Origin: Actinomycetes bacterium
GTDB taxonomy: Bacteria > Actinomycetota > Actinomycetes > Propionibacteriales > Nocardioidaceae
Direction of reading: 5' to 3'
DNA length: 10,074 nucleotides
NCBI GenBank assembly: GCA_029779385.1
Contig: JAKPAQ010000127.1
Coordinates: 1 to 10,074, forward strand
Below the pieces are notes generated by a model. The model saw only the letters and a list, made by a program, of their open reading frames with translations. It was not told the DNA's origin and made no database searches. Made by a program: the position numbers and the translations under genes. Below are positions 7,127 to 10,074 of this stretch, one piece after another. The stretch's first letter is position 1; each line of letters opens with the position of its first letter.

Positions 7127-7762
7127 TTGAAACCAGACCCCAGCGACCGGCTAGAGGCCACCGAATCGCCGGCAGGCGAGAAGGTACATTCGCGACGTGC
7201 TCTTGCCACCCGGGCCGCACTGCTTCGCGGTGCCCGTGCCGCGTTCACTGCCGCTGGCGGATTCACCGAAACCTCGATCAGCGACATAGTTGCGCATTCT
7301 GGTTCGAGCACTGGAAGCCTCTACAACCAATTCGGTGGCAAGGAAGAGATTTATTTGGCGCTTCACCAGGACTACTGCCAGGAGTTGTCGAGGATTGGGC
7401 AAGCTGCGGCGATGGCTGCCACGCAGTCCGGGATGACCGATCCGGTGCTGATCTACCTCGAAGGCGTAAGGGCGTTCTTGCGCGAATCTTGGCAATCGCG
7501 TGACCTGACAGAGCTTTTCCTCGGCGGCGACACGCCCGCGCACTTCCATTCGGTTCTGATCGAACTTCGCCAGCTTTGGATTGACGAAAACATCTCGCTA
7601 CTCGGCTTGAGTGACCAACCAAACGGGGAGGCACTTTCGGCCGCAATCACTGGCGCTCTGGCGTCGGGGCAGCGGTTCATCGCTTCATGCGAGACGGCGA
7701 CAGAAGCTGCCGAAACAGCCGACTATCTGGCCGCACTCGTCCACAACATGATCCGGCCGTGA
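7127..7762 (+). CDS. TetR/AcrR-family transcriptional regulator
   Basis: This 211-residue one-component repressor-type regulator has an N-terminal helix-turn-helix at about residues 24-72. F-T-A-A-G-G-F-T-E-T-S-I-S-D-I-V-A is the usual helix 2/3 region, S-G-S-S-T-G-S-L-Y-N-Q-F the recognition helix, and G-K-E-E-I-Y-L-A-L the hinge into helix 4. Residues 80-211 are the all-helical ligand/dimer domain, whose ligand cannot be predicted. The TTG at 7127-7129 is the only reasonable start ahead of the HTH. GGAG lies 10 nt and GAG 6 nt upstream, so the initiation signal is moderate. TetR regulators usually repress themselves and a neighbour; the DUF2510-type membrane protein just upstream is the natural candidate target, by inference from position. 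No clear operator palindrome is visible in the 33-bp gap. Confidence 0.92.
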   Translation: MKPDPSDRLEATESPAGEKVHSRRALATRAALLRGARAAFTAAGGFTETSISDIVAHSGSSTGSLYNQFGGKEEIYLALHQDYCQELSRIGQAAAMAATQSGMTDPVLIYLEGVRAFLRESWQSRDLTELFLGGDTPAHFHSVLIELRQLWIDENISLLGLSDQPNGEALSAAITGALASGQRFIASCETATEAAETADYLAALVHNMIRP

Positions 7763-8011
7763 ACCAAACTCGGCGCGTAGTCGAGGCCAACGTTGCGCTT
7801 CATATTTTCGCCGAATCACAATTCGCATTTGTGTTGTCCGCATGTGAAAACTAGACAGCGAAAGATTTGCCGAAGTTACCGGACCCGCGTGTCCATCGGT
7901 CGACGAAACTACGCCGCCGCCTAACTCGAACTGCTCCCAGTAAAAGGCCCGACCCGATCCACACGTTCTTGCCTATTACCCCCGAATCCTGCTCGCGAAA
8001 CCCCGGAAAAC
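7763..8011. other. Intergenic stretch after the TetR gene, no feature found
   Basis: About 250 bases, apparently less GC-rich than the flanking genes. I see only a 5-bp hairpin (CGAAT...ATTCG at 7811-7824), no U-tracted terminator for the TetR transcript, no RNA gene and no convincing ORF. It separates forward genes on the left from the reverse-strand unit that ends at the terminator at 8012-8052. Confidence 0.5.
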
Positions 8012-8052
8012 CAAAAAGAAATGGCGCGACATAGAGGAACTATGTCGCGCCA
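8012..8052 (-). terminator. Strong intrinsic terminator for reverse-strand transcription
   Basis: TGGCGCGACATAG at 8022-8034 and CTATGTCGCGCCA at 8040-8052 form a perfect 13-bp stem with a 5-nt loop. On the reverse strand the stem is followed by TTTCTTTTTGG (complement of 8011-8021), a proper U-tract. The forward side has no T-run, so it acts on leftward transcripts. It marks the end of the reverse unit running from the IS boundary (orfs at 8449-8661 and 8293-8448). Confidence 0.88.
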
Positions 8053-8054
8053 CA

Positions 8055-8273
8055 TCACACGGTGGGTTGGTCGGGAAACTCGAAAAGTGCTGCATTCCTT
8101 GGCATTGCGGCGACCCGTGGGAGCGGCGTTTCCGTGTTAAGCAGCAATTTTTTCCACGAAAGTAGATGAAATAACGCAATTCTATGGGGCTTTCGGTGCT
8201 CGCTGGACATAGACCGCATTTCGATCAGGGACAGGGTTCGATTTTCCCTCAGTATTGCTGTATCCCTTTGCAA
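8055..8273 (-). CDS. Doubtful ORF ending at the terminator
   Basis: This is a 72-codon frame with TTG at 8271-8273, or an alternative ATG at 8217-8219 giving 54 residues. Its TGA (8055-8057) falls 2 nt before the terminator stem, as a last gene in a unit would. The frame is in fact open from 8366, just after a TAG at 8367-8369, so it may be a decayed 3' gene fragment. The product is Lys/Gln/Leu-rich (for example F-D-D-L-Q-R-D-T-A-I-L-R-E-N) and matches no family I know. There is no Shine-Dalgarno sequence, and the base-position pattern is only weakly coding. Confidence 0.28.
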   Translation of the reverse strand: MQRDTAILRENRTLSLIEMRSMSSEHRKPHRIALFHLLSWKKLLLNTETPLPRVAAMPRNAALFEFPDQPTV

Positions 8274-8292
8274 GTCATCAAATTGACCAATC

Positions 8293-8448
8293 TTAGCTTG
8301 CCACGGTTTCTGCGAATATTTGATGAACTTCGTGTCTTGGCTTTCCAGTTGCTTGGGCCAGCATTTCTACTGCCAGCATTGTGAGACGTGCTGATTGATA
8401 AACGTAAACATGAAGTCGAGCGTGGCCGGGCGCCTGCAAGCGCGCCAC
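8293..8448 (-). CDS. Small hypothetical protein, coupled to the preceding ORF
   Basis: This 51-residue ORF has GTG at 8446-8448 and TAA at 8293-8295. The GTG follows the TAA of the upstream ORF with no gap (TAAGTG), an arrangement typical of translationally coupled genes. Hand-counted first-position GC is about 73 percent, well above the other positions, as in real coding sequence. The product has a basic start, a hydrophobic middle (H-V-Y-V-Y-Q-S-A-R-L-T-M-L-A-V-E-M-L-A) and a helix-friendly C-terminus ending F-A-E-T-V-A-S. No family is recognised and no signal peptide is evident. With the 70-residue ORF it could be one two-protein module, but no function can be assigned. It ends about 240 bp before the terminator. 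Confidence 0.45.
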   Translation of the reverse strand: MARLQAPGHARLHVYVYQSARLTMLAVEMLAQATGKPRHEVHQIFAETVAS

Positions 8449-8661
8449 TTACCCAAGTCTGGCCCACTGCCGCAGCACCGATAGCAAGCCCAAGCGGCGC
8501 GACCGCCTGCCAACGACCTCAAGCCGAGCGAGCTTGAGGGCCAAGAGTGCGTCCAGATCGATTAGGACCAACCGACTAGCTTCGTCGTAGCTCAGACCTG
8601 TATCTGCAGCCAGCCGCGCCGTCGTGGATGGCAGGTCCTCACCCGCTTGATGTTCCCACAT
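8449..8661 (-). CDS. Hypothetical protein, possibly the 3' remnant of a gene interrupted by the IS
   Basis: This ORF has 70 codons from ATG at 8659-8661 to TAA at 8449-8451. Codon-position composition looks coding (high GC at position 3, low at position 2). The product begins with a polar stretch, then T-A-R-L-A-A-D-T-G-L-S-Y-D-E-A-S-R-L-V-L-I-D-L-D-A-L-L-A-L-K-style helical sequence, and ends Arg/Leu-rich (R-R-S-R-R-L-G-L-L-S-V-L-R). I do not recognise the family. The ATG is only 12 bp from the inner junction of the IS, the frame stays open into the IS end, and the upstream signal is poor. The original gene may therefore have started on the far side of the IS, making this a 3' fragment. A complete small gene whose promoter was displaced is equally possible. 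Confidence 0.5.
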   Translation of the reverse strand: MWEHQAGEDLPSTTARLAADTGLSYDEASRLVLIDLDALLALKLARLEVVGRRSRRLGLLSVLRQWARLG

Positions 8662-8673
8662 AGCGGATCCCAG

Positions 8674-8701
8674 AGGTGACGTCCCGCTGCGTGGTGGAGT
8701 T
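8674..8701 (+). repeat. Terminal inverted repeat, left end of IS
   Basis: Begins AGGTGACGTCCCG and pairs with the complement of 10047-10074. The first 13 bases are identical, then GTGGTG and AGTT blocks match. It is 32 bp from the transposase stop codon. Confidence 0.88.
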
Positions 8702-8733
8702 TCTCGACACCGTGCGGGTCAGTGGTTGTGAGT

Positions 8734-9960
8734 CTAGGCCGCGTCGATGGCGGCGATGTTGACCTCCTCGGGGTTGGCGCCGATGAGGTTCATGGAGTTC
8801 TCGCTGAAGTAGCGTCGATCGGCCGTGTTCCATTCGTCGTGCTGCTCGATCAGGACATGCCCAGAAAGGCGCAAGAGTGCTGCTGGGTTGGGGAAGACGC
8901 CGACGACGTTCGTGCGGCGTTTGATCTCCTTGTTCAGCCTCTCCAGCGGGTTGGTCGACCAGATCTGCTGCCAGTGAGCTGGTGGGAACTCGGCGAACGC
9001 CAGAAGGTCTTCACGGGCTTCGTCGAGCATCTCGGCGACGGCTGGCTGGGATCTGGTCAGCATGGCCACGACCTCGTCGAACTGGGCGCGCACGAGTTCT
9101 CGTTTGCCGCGGGGCACGAAGATCGTGCGGATGATCGCCGCGACCATCGGTCCGGCAACCTTGGGGACCTTCGCCAGGACGTTGCGCATGAAGTGGACTC
9201 GGCAGCGCTGCCAAGCTGCGCCTTGGAAACAGGTGCCGATAGCGGCCACGAGGCCACTGTGGGCATCGGAGACGACCAGCTTGACCCCGGACAGGCCACG
9301 AGCTTTCAGGGAGCGGAAGAAGTCGGTCCAGAACGGTTCGGACTCGGTGTCACCCACATCGAAACCCAGCACCTCGCGGCGTCCGTCAGCAGCGACCCCG
9401 ACCGCGACGACGATCGCTTGGGACACGACCTGACGGCCGACACGGGCCTTGCAATACGTGGCGTCGACGAACACATACGGATAAGTCGTGGTGTTCAACG
9501 GTCGGCCGGTGAAAGCAGCCACGTCCTCGTCCAGATCAGCACAGATCCGGCTGACCTCGGACTTGGAGATCCCGGTGTCGGCGCCGAGCGCGCGCACCAG
9601 GTCGTCGACCTTCCTGGTGGAGACGCCATGGACATAGGCCTCCATGATCACCGCGAACAGTGCTTGGTCGATACGACGACGCCGTTCAAGCAGGGACGGG
9701 AAGAACGATCCTTGGCGCAGCTTCGGGATCCGCAGATCCAACTGCCCAGCGGTCGTGGTGATCGTCTTGGGGCGGGTGCCGTTGCGCTGGACGATCCGGT
9801 CCGGAGTCCGCTCGAACGGGCCCGCGCCAATGAACGCGGCAGCTTCTGCGTCGATCAGTTCCTGATAGAGCTTCTCGGTCGCGGTCCGGACCCGGTCGGT
9901 CACCTCAGTGGCCTTCAGTTGGGTCAACAGATCAAGCAGGGCAGACTGGTCAAGAGCCAT
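8734..9960 (-). CDS. IS256-family transposase (DDE, mutator type)
   Basis: This 408-residue DDE transposase would catalyse copy-out/paste-in movement through a circular intermediate, as known for IS256. The catalytic triad is visible: Asp166 in Y-V-F-V-D-A-T-Y, Asp232 in V-V-S-D-A-H-S-G-L, and Glu340 in S-T-N-P-L-E-R-L-N-K-E. The family motif W-Q-R-C-R-V-H-F-M-R-N, with Cys253 and His256, lies between the second Asp and the Glu within the expected helical insertion. An N-terminal DNA-binding region (about 1-150) carries R-I-P-K-L-R-Q-G-S-F-F-P. Length is normal and there is no frameshift or internal stop. ATG at 9958-9960 has AAGGA 11 nt upstream. The start codon is part of a 12-bp inverted repeat that could limit translation of read-through transcripts. 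Confidence 0.97.
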   Translation of the reverse strand: MALDQSALLDLLTQLKATEVTDRVRTATEKLYQELIDAEAAAFIGAGPFERTPDRIVQRNGTRPKTITTTAGQLDLRIPKLRQGSFFPSLLERRRRIDQALFAVIMEAYVHGVSTRKVDDLVRALGADTGISKSEVSRICADLDEDVAAFTGRPLNTTTYPYVFVDATYCKARVGRQVVSQAIVVAVGVAADGRREVLGFDVGDTESEPFWTDFFRSLKARGLSGVKLVVSDAHSGLVAAIGTCFQGAAWQRCRVHFMRNVLAKVPKVAGPMVAAIIRTIFVPRGKRELVRAQFDEVVAMLTRSQPAVAEMLDEAREDLLAFAEFPPAHWQQIWSTNPLERLNKEIKRRTNVVGVFPNPAALLRLSGHVLIEQHDEWNTADRRYFSENSMNLIGANPEEVNIAAIDAA

Positions 9961-10023
9961 CGTGCAATGTGTCCTTCTGTGAGTAACTTTTGTCGGTTCT
10001 CACTGACCATCGCACGATGGCTC
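9954..10023 (-). promoter_or_regulatory. Inverted repeat enclosing the transposase initiation region
   Basis: GAGCCATCGTGC (9954-9965) and GCACGATGGCTC (10012-10023) are perfect 12-bp complements, 46 bp apart. On the transposase mRNA the inner arm contains the AUG. A second nested stem, GTGAGAAC (complement of 9996-10003) with GTTACTCAC (complement of 9979-9987, one bulge), lies inside, leaving the AAGGA ribosome binding site in an internal loop. A competing local hairpin in the outer arm (CCATC-GTGC-GATGG, on 10007-10020) is also possible. The layout suggests translational repression of transcripts starting outside the IS. Confidence 0.6.
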
Positions 10024-10046
10024 ACCCCATGGGCGACACGACCGAG

Positions 10047-10074
10047 AACTACACCACCAGACGGGACGTCACCT
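10047..10074 (-). repeat. Terminal inverted repeat, right end of IS
   Basis: Read on the reverse strand from 10074 it begins AGGTGACGTCCCG, matching the left end at 8674. The window stops here, so an extra outer base or two and the flanking duplication are not visible. Confidence 0.85.

Larger units (their letters stand above)
8674..10074 (-). mobile_element. IS256-family insertion sequence, essentially complete
   Basis: The element is about 1.40 kb with one transposase gene and terminal inverted repeats. The left end (8674 onward) and the complement of the right end (10074 inward) share AGGTGACGTCCCG exactly, and about 23 of the first 28 positions match. The right boundary coincides with the window edge, so up to a few further bases, and the target-site duplication usual for IS256 elements (8-9 bp), cannot be checked. 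The left flank abuts a small reverse-strand ORF. Length, IR size and transposase motifs agree with IS256-family elements of actinobacteria. It appears intact and possibly active. Confidence 0.93.

Noticed and set aside
7759..7854. 31-codon GTG ORF overlapping the TetR stop (GTGA)
   Set aside because: The overlap looks like coupling, but the ORF is very short, has no family match and no further supporting signal.
8233..8249. T-arm-like AGGGTTCGATTTTCCCT, possible tRNA fragment or attachment site
   Set aside because: The loop is 9 nt instead of 7, no acceptor or anticodon arm can be drawn around it, and no integrase is present.
8639..8833. Reverse ORF of 64 codons spanning the IS left junction
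   Set aside because: It is an out-of-frame shadow of the transposase 3' end fused by chance across the boundary; the product is Arg/His-rich.
1..10074. CRISPR array, prophage or a complete novel defence system
   Set aside because: No regularly spaced repeats, Cas, phage structural, nuclease or recombinase genes other than the IS transposase are visible.

Overview
The window reads as actinobacterial (Actinomycetota) chromosome, GC-rich by eye. The main reasons are a very large single-chain 2-oxoglutarate dehydrogenase/decarboxylase of the Kgd/OdhA type (E2-like acyltransferase domain fused to E1, no lipoyl domain), a 59-residue protein of the small family I know as DUF6104 directly behind it, and a DUF2510-type C-terminal motif in a membrane protein. 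I cannot place it more narrowly; the Kgd sequence looks closer to the Streptomyces type than to the mycobacterial type.

Left part (1-6015): the 3' end of a forward MDR-family dehydrogenase/quinone oxidoreductase runs in from the left edge and converges on a run of reverse-strand genes. In transcription order (right to left) these are a CLC-family chloride transporter (4720-6015), an OsmC-family peroxidase-like protein (4184-4630), kgd (315-4004, GTG start) and the DUF6104 gene (131-310), which begins 4 nt after the kgd stop. A short hairpin lies between the converging genes. This is housekeeping content: TCA-cycle 2-oxoglutarate oxidation, organic hydroperoxide defence and anion transport.

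Middle (6016-7762): about 0.5 kb with little clear coding content, holding a 19-bp tandem duplication and one doubtful reverse ORF. It is followed by two forward genes with TTG starts, 33 bp apart: a two-TM protein ending in a DUF2510-like motif, and a TetR-family repressor. They may be co-transcribed.

Right part (7763-10074): an apparently more AT-rich accessory stretch and a complete, or complete to within a few bases, IS256-family insertion sequence (8674-10074). The IS lies 12 bp upstream of the first ATG of a reverse-strand unit made of a 70-residue ORF (perhaps the 3' remnant of a longer gene), a 51-residue ORF that starts on the base after its stop codon, and a doubtful third frame. 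That unit ends in a very clean intrinsic terminator at 8012-8052. Inside the IS, the transposase start codon lies in one arm of a perfect 12-bp inverted repeat. Any transcript entering from outside the element could therefore fold over the initiation codon, a layout like the one known from IS10 and IS50. I see no CRISPR array, rRNA or tRNA, and no complete defence or biosynthetic system.
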